64,000 bases of DNA from Bremerella sp. TYQ1 (GTDB taxonomy: Bacteria; Planctomycetota; Planctomycetia; Pirellulales; Pirellulaceae): NCBI RefSeq assembly GCF_020150455.1, contig NZ_CP083740.1, forward strand, positions 434,001 to 498,000, written 5' to 3'. The notes under the pieces are model-generated. The model saw only the letters and a program-made list of their open reading frames with translations, was not told the DNA's origin and searched no databases. The translations under genes and the position numbers were made by a program. The stretch's first letter is position 1. Each line of letters begins with the position of its first letter. This document shows positions 55,469 through 64,000 of this stretch, one piece after another.

Positions 55469-57892
55469 CTACGAGTTGGAATCGAGATCCATCGGATCGA
55501 TCTTCCAGTCGATACGTTTTGGATCGAAGAAGTCGAGCAGCATCGCTCGCGTGACCATGTTTTCTTCTTGCGAAGCATACATCGAGACGCTTGCTGGAAG
55601 GGTGCCTTGGATGGCAGCCATCATGTTGTCACGCAACTGTTCGTTCGTTTCGGCCGAAGTGGTGATCAGCGAAACATAGTAGACATCTTCCGCAGCGTTC
55701 GGAGCGACCGTCGCGGAGCCAACTGGGGCACTGAATAATGCTTCCATGGTGGCCTGAGAGATGTCTTCGATCCCGGGAATCGTCCCTAGTGTCAGGTTCT
55801 GTCCCGCCGACAGCTGATTGAAGTAGGTGACGTTCTCGGCCACAACAACTTCGGCTCCAGCTTCCGTTGCTGCTTTGTTCAAGTCATCGGCTGACTTGAT
55901 CTGCTCGGCCAATTTCTCGGCATGTTCTTCGGCCAGCTTCGAAGCTTCTTGCTCTTTCCAAGCCTTGACGACTAGGTCTTTGACGTCGTCCAGCTTTGGA
56001 GCATAGCCTTCTTGCATTTCCGTCTTCCAAAAGACGTATTGGATTTCAGGTTCGACGTTCTGACGGAACATCATCGAGCTTTGCGAGGCGCCTGGGAACA
56101 AGCGAGGCTGGAACAGCGGACTGTTCGACTGGAAGGCCTCGGCAACAAGCGAACGGTTGATCGTTCGCAGGCCGCTCGTTTGATCGAAGGTGTAGTCGAC
56201 ATGCACGGCTTCCTGGGCAAATGCCGACTGCGAAGCATCGTAGAAATCAGAAAGTGGCATCGCACCGAACGTAAGGCCGAGGCGTGTCGCGAGCTTTTCG
56301 ATTTCGTTGGAATCGTAAGGAGAATCCTTTTTACCGGTTTCCAGGTAACGGAACTCTTCGTATTTAGCTTGCAGCACACCACGAATCTCGGCCATCGCTT
56401 CGCTCATATTCTTTTGAGCAATCGGTTGAGCCAAGCGGGTACGGATCTGATCTTGGACTTCTGCAAGTGGCTTGTACTCGATTGGACCTTCTTCCATGGG
56501 CGTCTCTTCCATAGGAGCTGCAGCGTCCGTCGTTTCAGGAGCCGCATCTTCCATCGGAGCTTCTTCCGCTGGTTTTTCTTCCTCGGCGGGACTCTCGCCT
56601 TCTTCCTGAAGGAAGCTGACAAGCTGGATATCGTTGTCCGTTTGCTTCATCGAGGAGTCTTCAGCTTCAGGTTCTTCGGTCGCTGGAGCTTCCGATTCTT
56701 CCGAAGGCTTAGCCTCTTCGGCTGGTTTCTCTTCCTCTGGCGTTTCCTCAGCAGGAGCATCTTCTTTGGACTCCTCCATAGGTTCAGCGGCCGGTTCTTC
56801 TTTCTTCATTTCTTCCGCCGGTTGCTCATCGGAAGCAGGCTCTTTGCTTTCCTCTTGCATCGGCTGGGCTTCTTCCGTGGAAGGCGTTTCCGACATCGGA
56901 GCGGCGTCTTCTGATTCGGTCGAAGCTTCTGGTTCCGAGGAAGGAAGCTGTGGCTTACGGAAAGAATCTTTGTTCTCGTCGTAGTACTTGGCGACTTCTT
57001 CGTCGGTGATATCGGCTTTGGCGATGTTGACGAAGTCTTGGATGTCACCCTTCACGTAAGCCAACGAAATCTTGTCCAACTGCATAAAACCAATTTGGTT
57101 CATGCTGGGGTTGGCTGGCTGATGCTTGTACTTGTTAAACAGCTCTTCGATTTGCTCGCTGGTAGGGCTACCAACTTTATCCATGAAGTCCTTGGAAGAA
57201 ACCGGGAACATCTCGGTCGAGATGGTTCGGTTCATGTTGCGATAGGCGACCCAAGCTGCCGATGGCGTAACAACGCGCCCGTCACGGAAGACAAGTGCTT
57301 GAAGCTTCTGGGCCATCAATACTTCGCGGACCATCTCGAAGAAGTGGTCGTACGTGATGCCGCGACCTTCGCCGCCGGTGACCATTCCGAGGATGGCGTT
57401 GTAATCGTAATCGCTCAAGCGACCGCCGGCCGTTTCTCGCATGAAATCGCGAACGGCTTGATCGTCAACAACCATACCGAGCTCTTCGGCTCTTTTGACC
57501 CAGGCATAATACAGAACCGCTTCTTCGGCTCCGACGGGCTGATACTGAGGCCCGCCAGGGTTTTGCTGACTTGCTGGAATGATGCGAACGCCAGGAATAG
57601 GTGGCATAGGGGCTTTAGGCGAACCTTGCAGCACGAGCGAACGACCGATTGCTTCGGCCATCACACGAGCCACGACCTCGTATTTGCTGACGAGGTTTTG
57701 CACGTCTGGGCGGTAAAGTTCTTCACCGTCGACTTCGACGACGACATCGCCCCGTTCGTTTTCGACTTGCTGGCTGAAGAAACCAAACTGCAAAATGGGC
57801 GGCAAGACGACGAAGGCGACCATCAACAGGGCGCCGAAAACGACCATCAAGATTTTCTGGTTATCGCGGAAGACTTTGAACGGAGTGGCCAT
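55469..57892 (-). CDS. PpiD/SurA-like membrane-anchored chaperone with acidic insert
   Basis: The 807-residue protein begins like PpiD: short cytoplasmic stretch FKVFRDNQ, one membrane helix (ILMVVFGALLMVAFVVLPPIL), then a SurA_N-type periplasmic domain with VVEVDGEELYRPDVQNLV and helices up to about residue 310. Residues about 315-480 are a low-complexity acidic insert made mostly of Glu, Ala, Pro and Ser. The rest is again helical. I see no clear parvulin active-site block, so it may be a chaperone without isomerase activity. It probably helps fold exported proteins. Confidence 0.75.
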   Translation of the reverse strand: MATPFKVFRDNQKILMVVFGALLMVAFVVLPPILQFGFFSQQVENERGDVVVEVDGEELYRPDVQNLVSKYEVVARVMAEAIGRSLVLQGSPKAPMPPIPGVRIIPASQQNPGGPQYQPVGAEEAVLYYAWVKRAEELGMVVDDQAVRDFMRETAGGRLSDYDYNAILGMVTGGEGRGITYDHFFEMVREVLMAQKLQALVFRDGRVVTPSAAWVAYRNMNRTISTEMFPVSSKDFMDKVGSPTSEQIEELFNKYKHQPANPSMNQIGFMQLDKISLAYVKGDIQDFVNIAKADITDEEVAKYYDENKDSFRKPQLPSSEPEASTESEDAAPMSETPSTEEAQPMQEESKEPASDEQPAEEMKKEEPAAEPMEESKEDAPAEETPEEEKPAEEAKPSEESEAPATEEPEAEDSSMKQTDNDIQLVSFLQEEGESPAEEEKPAEEAPMEDAAPETTDAAAPMEETPMEEGPIEYKPLAEVQDQIRTRLAQPIAQKNMSEAMAEIRGVLQAKYEEFRYLETGKKDSPYDSNEIEKLATRLGLTFGAMPLSDFYDASQSAFAQEAVHVDYTFDQTSGLRTINRSLVAEAFQSNSPLFQPRLFPGASQSSMMFRQNVEPEIQYVFWKTEMQEGYAPKLDDVKDLVVKAWKEQEASKLAEEHAEKLAEQIKSADDLNKAATEAGAEVVVAENVTYFNQLSAGQNLTLGTIPGIEDISQATMEALFSAPVGSATVAPNAAEDVYYVSLITTSAETNEQLRDNMMAAIQGTLPASVSMYASQEENMVTRAMLLDFFDPKRIDWKIDPMDLDSNS

Positions 57893-58320
57893 TGTCGCCT
57901 ATCGAAAAATGGAACCGCCGGTGGGGTGTTAAAATGTCCCGCCCCCTTGACATATTGAATCAAGTCGCACTATTGATGCTTTGCGGGAATGAACAATTCG
58001 AACGATTGTAGGGGCAATCGTCGTTTGTACAATCCCAATCAAGGCCCGCAAACGCAGCAGCGGCTTTCCTTTAGGTCTGTTTGCCGCGAAATTTGCGAGA
58101 CGCACGAAAGCTTCACATAAATTTCGATGTGACCGCTTACTTTTGAAAAAAAACGCGCCGACTGCAACGATTTTTCTTCTGGCGGAAAGCGTAGGGCTGT
58201 ACGTTAAATTCGCAACGGCCCACAAGCGGATAAGAAAACTACGGATAAGCACCGAAAGCTTTCGTGCAGACAAGAGCACCTTTGGCGGAATCGCAACAGA
58301 AGTACTGAACTGGATCATTC
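57893..58320. other. Divergent intergenic region upstream of topA
   Basis: These 428 bases lie between the PpiD-like gene (minus) and topA (plus) and should contain both promoters. There are runs of A around 58146 but no gene that I can support. Confidence 0.45.
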
Positions 58321-61080
58321 ATGGCGGAATCGGGTAACAGCAAGAAGGCGTTGGTGATTGTCGAGTCTCCGGCAAAGGCTCGCACCATCTCAAAGTTTCT
58401 CGGCAAGAACTATCTCGTCGAGGCATCGATCGGCCACGTCCGTGATTTGCCCAAAGGGGCAAAGGAAATCCCGCAACAATATAAGGAGCAGGATTGGGCC
58501 TATCTTGGCGTTAACGTCAACGAACAGTTCGATCCGGTCTACATTGTTCCGACCGACAAAAAGCAGCAAGTTACCAAGCTGAAAAAGCTGTTGAAGGAGT
58601 CGGACGAACTTTACCTCGCGACGGACGAAGACCGCGAAGGAGAAGCGATCAGCTGGCACTTGCAGGAGATCCTCAAGCCCAAAGTGCCGGTACATCGCCT
58701 GGTGTTCCATGAAATCACCGAGAGCGCCATCAAGGGAGCTTTGGAGAACCCTCGGTCGATCGACGACGGCTTGGTACGTGCTCAGGAAACACGGCGCATC
58801 CTCGACCGGTTGTACGGCTATGAAGTTTCGCCCCTCTTATGGCGAAAAATTAAGCCGAAACTGTCAGCTGGACGTGTCCAGAGTGTGGCGGTTCGCTTGA
58901 TCGTTCAGCGAGAGCGCGACCGAATGGCGTTCCACTCGGCGACCTATTGGGACTTAGTCGCGACGTTTGAAGTAGAGGGCCAATCGTTCGACGCCACGTT
59001 AGTCGAAGCGGATGGAAAGCGAGTTCCATCGAGCCGAGATTTCGATTCGTCGACTGGTAAAGTCAATAAAGAAGGCTTGTTACTTCTCGATGAAGAGGGA
59101 GCGAATCAGCTTCTCGAGCGAATCCGGAATGCGGACTTCTCGGTCAGCAATCTCGAAAACAAGCCATACACAAGCAAGCCTGCGGCGCCATTTACAACGA
59201 GTACATTGCAGCAGGAAGCCAACCGAAAGCTCGGCTTCACGGCTCGGCGAACGATGCAAGTGGCACAAAGTCTGTACGAAAATGGTTATATCACCTACAT
59301 GCGTACCGACTCGACGAACCTTGCCCAGGTTGCCATCGATGCGTCGCGCAAGCTGGTGGAGAGCGAGTACGGAAAGGAATACTTACCTGAGAAGCCTCGC
59401 ATGTACTCCTCGAAAGTGAAGAATGCTCAGGAGGCTCACGAAGCAATTCGACCAGCGGGTAACGAATTCCGCAAACCTGATTCCCTGAAAAAAGAATTGA
59501 ATGACGAACAGTTCAAACTGTTCGAGCTGATTTGGAAACGAACGGTGGCCTGTCAGATGGCAGACGCTCGGGGGCATCGCATCTCTATCAACATTGGCGG
59601 TGGAGAAGCAGTCTTCTATGTCAGCGGAAAGACGATTGACTTTCCTGGCTTTCTTCGTGCCTACGTCGAAGGCTCTGACGATCCTCAGGCGGAACTTGCC
59701 GACCGAGAAACGCTGCTGCCGACGGTTACTGTTGGTCAAAGCGTTGATGCGAAAGAATTCGACCCTAAGAGCCACACGACCCAGCCTCCGGCACGGTTCA
59801 GCGAAGCTTCGCTAACACGTAGTTTGGAAGAAATGGGAATTGGCCGCCCGAGTACGTACGCATCGATTATCGACACGATTTTGCGTCGTGAGTACGTGTT
59901 CAAAAAAGGGAATGCACTTGTCCCAACATGGACTTCATTTGCGGTAGTTGGACTGCTTGAAGCCCATCTCGCAAAACTGGTCGACTACGACTTCACGGCG
60001 AAGATGGAGGACGATCTCGACAGCATTAGCCGTGGTGAAGCAGACGCGAGCGATTACCTCAGCAAGTTCTATTTCGGCGTCGAAAATCATGGCCTCAAGC
60101 AGGTTATCGAAGAACGCATTAAAGACGTCGACGCTCGTAGCGTGAACTCGATTCCGCTCGGGGCACCTCAGGAAGGGGAGCATCGTGACGAAGTCTTTGT
60201 TCGCGTCGGTCGTTATGGGCCCTACGTCGAGCAAGGGGAGCGTCGCGGATCGATTCCGGATGAATTGCCTCCAGATGAAATCGACCTGACGAGGGCGATG
60301 GAAATCCTCGAGCAGTCGGAGAAGGGGGAAGAGCCGATGGGCGAACACCCAGAAACCGGCAAGCCGATCTATCTCAAGGCGGGGCGATTCGGGCCATACG
60401 TTCAAATGGGATCTCCAGACGACGACGAAAAGCCGAAGAACGCTTCGTTGCTGAAAGGGATGAATGCTGGGGACGTGAATCTCGAAACGGCCATCAAACT
60501 TCTTTCGCTTCCGCGAGAAGTTGGTGTCCATCCTGAGGACCAGAAGCCAATTGTGGCGTACAACGGTCGCTTTGGCCCCTACATCAAATGGAACGACGAA
60601 ACTCGATCGTTGCCGGCCGAGATCTCGCCGATCGATATCGAGATGGACAAAGCGCTGGAGTTGCTTGCTCAACCCAAAACACGCGGACGACGCGGAGCTC
60701 CGAAGGAACCGCTCAAAACGCTCGATAAGTCACCAGTAACGGAAGAAGTAATTAAGATCATGGATGGCCGTTACGGGCCCTACGTGACCGATGGCGAAAC
60801 GAACGCTTCGCTTCCGAAGGGTGCTTCTCCGGATGAAGTGACGATGGAAGTGGCTTTACAACTGCTTGCCGATCGTGCCGCCAAGGGAGGTACGAAAAAG
60901 AAGAAGGCCAAGAAGAAAACAGCCAAGAAGACGGCGAAGAAAAAGACCGCCAAAAAGAAAACGACGAAGAAGAAAGCCGCCACGAAAAAGGCAGCCAAAA
61001 AGACGACCAAGAAAGCCGCTGCAAAGAAGACGACCGAGAAAAAAGCGGAAGAGTCTTCCAGTGACGAAGCTCCGTTCTAA
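58321..61080 (+). CDS. topA: DNA topoisomerase I with lysine-rich tail
   Basis: The 919-residue type IA topoisomerase relaxes negative supercoils. The Toprim domain has LVIVESPAKA with its Glu and ATDEDREGEAISWHL with the DxDxE acids. The active Tyr lies in NGYITYMRTDSTNL. FSEASLTRSLEEMGIGRPSTYASII is the next family block. The C-terminus has four topo_C_Rpt-type repeats, each centred on GR(Y/F)GPY(V/I), instead of classical zinc fingers. It ends in about 55 residues of histone H1-like KKTAKKK-type repeats that should bind DNA. A terminator follows. Confidence 0.97.
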   Translation: MAESGNSKKALVIVESPAKARTISKFLGKNYLVEASIGHVRDLPKGAKEIPQQYKEQDWAYLGVNVNEQFDPVYIVPTDKKQQVTKLKKLLKESDELYLATDEDREGEAISWHLQEILKPKVPVHRLVFHEITESAIKGALENPRSIDDGLVRAQETRRILDRLYGYEVSPLLWRKIKPKLSAGRVQSVAVRLIVQRERDRMAFHSATYWDLVATFEVEGQSFDATLVEADGKRVPSSRDFDSSTGKVNKEGLLLLDEEGANQLLERIRNADFSVSNLENKPYTSKPAAPFTTSTLQQEANRKLGFTARRTMQVAQSLYENGYITYMRTDSTNLAQVAIDASRKLVESEYGKEYLPEKPRMYSSKVKNAQEAHEAIRPAGNEFRKPDSLKKELNDEQFKLFELIWKRTVACQMADARGHRISINIGGGEAVFYVSGKTIDFPGFLRAYVEGSDDPQAELADRETLLPTVTVGQSVDAKEFDPKSHTTQPPARFSEASLTRSLEEMGIGRPSTYASIIDTILRREYVFKKGNALVPTWTSFAVVGLLEAHLAKLVDYDFTAKMEDDLDSISRGEADASDYLSKFYFGVENHGLKQVIEERIKDVDARSVNSIPLGAPQEGEHRDEVFVRVGRYGPYVEQGERRGSIPDELPPDEIDLTRAMEILEQSEKGEEPMGEHPETGKPIYLKAGRFGPYVQMGSPDDDEKPKNASLLKGMNAGDVNLETAIKLLSLPREVGVHPEDQKPIVAYNGRFGPYIKWNDETRSLPAEISPIDIEMDKALELLAQPKTRGRRGAPKEPLKTLDKSPVTEEVIKIMDGRYGPYVTDGETNASLPKGASPDEVTMEVALQLLADRAAKGGTKKKKAKKKTAKKTAKKKTAKKKTTKKKAATKKAAKKTTKKAAAKKTTEKKAEESSSDEAPF

Positions 61081-61104
61081 TTCGGCGGAGCAAACCCTTC
61101 GAAA

Positions 61105-61147
61105 TAAAAAAAGGCGATCGAGGACTTCCTTCGATCGCCTTTTTTCG
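61105..61147. terminator. Bidirectional intrinsic terminator after topA
   Basis: A 10-bp perfect stem AGGCGATCGA / TCGATCGCCT (61112-61121 and 61131-61140) has an A-run on the left and a T-run on the right. It serves topA and the convergent gene. Confidence 0.95.
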
Positions 61148-61155
61148 TGAATCAG

Positions 61156-62832
61156 CTAGTCGTTCGACATCGTCCGCAAGTCACGGACGTCTTCCAGCAA
61201 GTCTTGATACTTACGCTGGAAGTCTTGCGAAATGATGAACATGTAGCCATTGGCGCAGAACGACAACAGGAAGCCAAACGCCAGAAACGGCCACCAAGTG
61301 GGAAGCGGTTCTACTGGCTTAGCATCCGTTTCCTTGCTTTCCTTGGGCTCTTTGGCCGGCTCGGATGGACTCGCAGGTGTCGCAGTCGTTGGCTGCTGTG
61401 CCACGGGCTGCTGCGTTGCAGGAGTAGGTGGAAGCGAGGCAACTTGATGGGCAGGTAGCTGCTGTTGAGGGAAAGGAGCCTGATACGAGGCGGGCACGTT
61501 CTGCCCATAGAATTGATTCGGCCCATAGCCGTTGTACGGAGGCTGACCGTACGCGTTATTCACGTAATTGCCATTGTAGGGCGGCTGCTGCGGGTTGTTG
61601 TAGTTCGGCCCTTGGTACTGGTTGTTGTACGGAGGCTGATTGTTCTGAGGAGGTTGGTTCGTGTTCGGTACTGGGCTGTAAGGGGCCGAGCTGCCGTTGT
61701 TTTGATTGTTGTTCCAGGTACCAGTAAGCCAAGAGTTGTCGCCACTGCCATTCTGGGGATTCTGATTGTTATTCGGTTGGTTGGGCTGCTGCGAACCGTT
61801 GTTGTAAGGAAAACCGTTGTTCGAGTTGTTATTCGGTGGCGACATATTGTTGCCACTTTGAGTGTTGCCGGTATTCCCTTGGTTAGGCTGATTATTGCCG
61901 TAAGTCGAACCGTTGTTGGACTGCCCGTTGTTCGAGACCCAGTTATTAGAGTCCGAAGGGGAGATCAAGTCAGGTGCCGGTTGATTGGTGCTTGAGGGCT
62001 GCTGATTGAAGCGGAACTGGTTAGAGGTGCCGTTCGTGCTTTGTCCCGTATTGCCGGTGGGGGATTGCGTGTTTCCGGCTGTGTTGTTGTTGCTAGTCGA
62101 TGCGCTCCAGCTATTTCCTCCGGTAGCAGGCGTCCCTGTATTGGCTGCCGAACCGGTGGTGCTTGGAGGGCTAGGAAGACTCGACGTGCCGTTGGGCGAT
62201 GTCGGACTGCTTGGCGAAGTGCTGGAGTTTCCGGGCGAACCGACCGGCGAAGTCGCACTCGCTTGCGTGGTGTTATAAGGACTGCCAGGCGTGCTGGGGA
62301 CCGAGAATCGAGATGCAGCGGACGAAGGCGCTCCACCATATCGTTCTGCCGCGCCTGGGATGGTTGGCAATGTGTCTCCCGTGTTGTTCGCTGCTGTGCT
62401 GGAGCTAGAAGTCGGAGCAGGGGAGCTCGCGCCCGATGGCGGCGTTCGAGTCGACCGAGGAATGTACTGGGCCATTTCGTCGCCGAGCGTTGGCTTGGTG
62501 TCAGCGACCGATCCTGGTTCCGGCGGGGCGCGAAGCACCGGCGTCTTGGTCGGCGCTAAACCAATCTCTGAGATTTCGTCGAAATTATCGTCGACCGGCT
62601 TTTCGTAGGTCACAGGAAGATTGAGTTTTTCGCTTCCGATTTGGACACGAAAGACCTCGACGCGTTCCGCGTTTGGGGGCATTTCAATTTGAATTGCCTT
62701 CCCAGTCTTCAGGTGTTCAATCGCTTCCGGTTCGATCTGAACAACGCATTCGACTTGGTTTTGATCGGTAGTTTGATAGCCGAAGTCAACGCCAAGGACA
62801 GCGGATGAAATTAATAAGCAGGCGGCGTACAC
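61156..62832 (-). CDS. Asn/Gln/Pro-rich low-complexity membrane protein
   Basis: From GTG 62832 (GAGGAG nine bases upstream; the frame is open to 62865) the product has 558 residues. A signal-type start (YAACLLISSAVLG) leads a folded domain of about 100 residues (VECVVQIEPEAIEHLKTGKAIQIEMPPNAERVEVF in pieces). About 330 residues of Ser/Thr/Pro- and then Asn/Gln/Tyr-rich low complexity follow. A C-terminal membrane helix (WWPFLAFGFLLSFCANGYMFII) and a short cytoplasmic coil close the protein. It resembles an envelope-anchored linker or adhesion-type protein with a long disordered arm. No family is recognised. Confidence 0.7.
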   Translation of the reverse strand: MYAACLLISSAVLGVDFGYQTTDQNQVECVVQIEPEAIEHLKTGKAIQIEMPPNAERVEVFRVQIGSEKLNLPVTYEKPVDDNFDEISEIGLAPTKTPVLRAPPEPGSVADTKPTLGDEMAQYIPRSTRTPPSGASSPAPTSSSSTAANNTGDTLPTIPGAAERYGGAPSSAASRFSVPSTPGSPYNTTQASATSPVGSPGNSSTSPSSPTSPNGTSSLPSPPSTTGSAANTGTPATGGNSWSASTSNNNTAGNTQSPTGNTGQSTNGTSNQFRFNQQPSSTNQPAPDLISPSDSNNWVSNNGQSNNGSTYGNNQPNQGNTGNTQSGNNMSPPNNNSNNGFPYNNGSQQPNQPNNNQNPQNGSGDNSWLTGTWNNNQNNGSSAPYSPVPNTNQPPQNNQPPYNNQYQGPNYNNPQQPPYNGNYVNNAYGQPPYNGYGPNQFYGQNVPASYQAPFPQQQLPAHQVASLPPTPATQQPVAQQPTTATPASPSEPAKEPKESKETDAKPVEPLPTWWPFLAFGFLLSFCANGYMFIISQDFQRKYQDLLEDVRDLRTMSND

Positions 62833-63080
62833 AGTCTCATACTCCTCGCACAGCACGTGCATCATGCAACTTGTGCCGCTAATCCTAACTGTTATCGTGG
62901 AAACGGGAAAGCGACATTTGACAGCATTCTTGCCGCAAGCATAGCCGCGAGGAGAAATCCCTATCTCAAGTTCGGTAAAGCACTACGGGCAAATGCCCCT
63001 TGGGGTTCGCAACGACTCTGCGATAGACTACGATCGCCAAGTTATCCACATCCGCTATCACACCCCCTCGAGTGCAGCAC

Positions 63081-64000
63081 TTGGATTCGCCATCAAGCCC
63101 AGATTACCCGGACTCTCCGCCAGCGAAGGGCGCGAAGGTATGGAAGTCGCGCGCGATGGTGCTTATTCAAGTCGTTGTGGTTGTTTTGGTGGTCTGGGGT
63201 ATATGGCGGAATATCGAAAAAGCAATCGAACAAGTTCATCAAGAAAATTTTTCTTTTGATCAACTTCGCTGGCCATGGATTGCTGCCGCTGGCATTTTGT
63301 ATCTGCTCGGTTCGTTCCCCATGGGGGTGTTCTGGTACCGCTTGATGAAGGCAATGAAGCAGCAGCCCGGTTTGATGAGTTCGATCCGAGCCTTCTTTAT
63401 CGGCCACCTCGGGAAGTATGTCCCAGGTAAGGCGCTCGTCGTTGTTCTGCGTACATCTCTCGTGCAAGGCAATCATCTTCAGCGCTCCGTCGTCGCAACG
63501 GCGGTGTTCGCTGAAACGTTGACCATGGTTGCCGTCGGAGCTGTTTACGGAGCGGTACTAATCGCCATCTGGTTTTCCGAGCATCAATTGCTTTTATGGT
63601 TGGCTGTTGCCATTGGGCTTGCCGCAAGTCTGGTGACATTGCCCCCGGTCTTCCGGGCGATTGTGCTTCTCTTAAAAGTCTCGAAGATCAACCCAGAAAT
63701 TGAAGAGAACCTGGCCGGGCTCAACTACCCGACGATGGCTTGGGGCTGGGGAGCGAACTTGATTGGTTGGACGCTGCTGGGGGGAAGTCTCTATGCCACG
63801 ATGGCTAGTATTCCGGAAGCGGACAGTCAAATGAGTCAGGGACTTGAAGTCTTTCCACTGTTGGCGGCGACCGTTTGTCTGGCCATGGTCGTCGGCTTTG
63901 TGACACCCATCCCTGGGGGAATGGGCGTTCGTGAATATGTGATCATGGAAATGATGGCCCCGGCGTTTGGACCGGTCGTCGCCGTCGTCTCGGCAGTCCT
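63081..64000 (+). CDS. UPF0104 / lysylphosphatidylglycerol-synthase-type membrane protein (partial)
   Basis: The frame is open from TTG 63081 (or ATG 63156) to the end of the window, so the C-terminus is missing. Hydrophobic helices appear at regular spacing: VLIQVVVVVLVVWGIW, WPWIAAAGILYLLGSFPMGVFWYRLM, FFIGHLGKYVPGKALVVVLR, VVATAVFAETLTMVAVGAVYG, LLLWLAVAIGLAASLV. GFVTPIPGGMGVREYVIMEMM is the family's signature loop. These proteins are flippase-like or lipid-modifying membrane proteins of the LPG_synthase_TM fold. The ATG start gives a first membrane helix right at the N-terminus; the TTG start adds 25 polar residues. Confidence 0.85.
   Translation, partial: MDSPSSPDYPDSPPAKGAKVWKSRAMVLIQVVVVVLVVWGIWRNIEKAIEQVHQENFSFDQLRWPWIAAAGILYLLGSFPMGVFWYRLMKAMKQQPGLMSSIRAFFIGHLGKYVPGKALVVVLRTSLVQGNHLQRSVVATAVFAETLTMVAVGAVYGAVLIAIWFSEHQLLLWLAVAIGLAASLVTLPPVFRAIVLLLKVSKINPEIEENLAGLNYPTMAWGWGANLIGWTLLGGSLYATMASIPEADSQMSQGLEVFPLLAATVCLAMVVGFVTPIPGGMGVREYVIMEMMAPAFGPVVAVVSAV

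Noticed and set aside
56012..56914. 300-codon plus-strand frame opposite the PpiD-like gene
   Set aside because: It mirrors the acidic repeat of the real gene as a Phe/Arg/Ser-rich repeat; composition is an artefact.

Overview
The window reads as chromosomal DNA of a planctomycete, most likely of the Pirellulales (Blastopirellula, Bremerella or Rhodopirellula type). This rests on a DUF1559 protein with a pilin-like N-terminus followed by a small carboxypeptidase-regulatory-type lipoprotein, two sulfatase leader fragments, a TopA with a histone-like lysine tail, and many proteins of planctomycete flavour with no clear family. The taxon is inferred from gene content only. I saw no rRNA, tRNA or CRISPR array.

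Positions 1-35,200 look like an accessory island. The left part (1-12.1 kb) is defence-like. It holds a trypsin-type protease gene broken by an in-frame TGA. Next is a translationally coupled pair of a catalytically dead long Argonaute and a DpnII/MboI-type PD-(D/E)XK nuclease. Upstream of that pair on the same strand sit a GHKL ATPase, a STAS-like DUF4325 protein, a small cysteine-containing protein and a DUF4417-like protein. A single-gene SF2 helicase with a C-terminal PD-(D/E)XK nuclease follows.

From 13.6 to 28.9 kb there are two adjacent plus-strand cassettes that I do not recognise as any described system. The first (13.6-22.8 kb) encodes a DUF2000/PTH2-like protein, an unknown, a prephenate-dehydratase-like domain fused to a response-regulator receiver (REC), a PLP group II decarboxylase fused to a REC domain, a cysteine desulfurase, a sodium:solute symporter with a 33-residue membrane peptide, and another unknown. 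The second (23.2-28.9 kb) encodes a 762-residue unknown, a degenerate receiver-like protein, a 176-residue unknown and a REC-AAA+ protein of the sigma-54 activator fold that has lost GAFTGA and any DNA-binding domain. Receiver-type domains without a normal output domain occur in four proteins, so the stretch may be one signalling locus.

From 29.5 to 35.2 kb there are small genes (a WHxHI glycine-rich-domain-like protein with two tiny neighbours, a PhnA/YjdM-like protein, a DMP19-like protein), then insertion-sequence debris. The debris comprises an internally deleted IS with perfect ends nested in a small inverted-repeat element, a truncated IS5-type transposase, an IS3 relic and an intact-looking IS3 element. 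A 146-bp repeat occurs at 12,455 and 35,040 in the same orientation. In both places it directly follows a sulfatase 5' fragment cut at the same Asp-Asp-Lys codon.

From 36 kb to the end the window looks like ordinary chromosome: a copper P-type ATPase, DoxX, two methyltransferases, a zincin-like protein, an ankyrin protein, a YdeI-like protein with a CDGSH motif, DUF1559, a thiolase-fold synthase, a GATase-like protein without its cysteine, an AnmK-like kinase, a DJ-1/PfpI protein, an acyl carrier protein, an RNase H-like pseudoenzyme, GlgB, a PpiD/SurA-like membrane protein, TopA, an Asn/Gln-rich membrane protein and the start of a flippase-like (UPF0104) membrane protein that runs off the window. 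Two strong bidirectional terminators lie downstream of glgB and topA.
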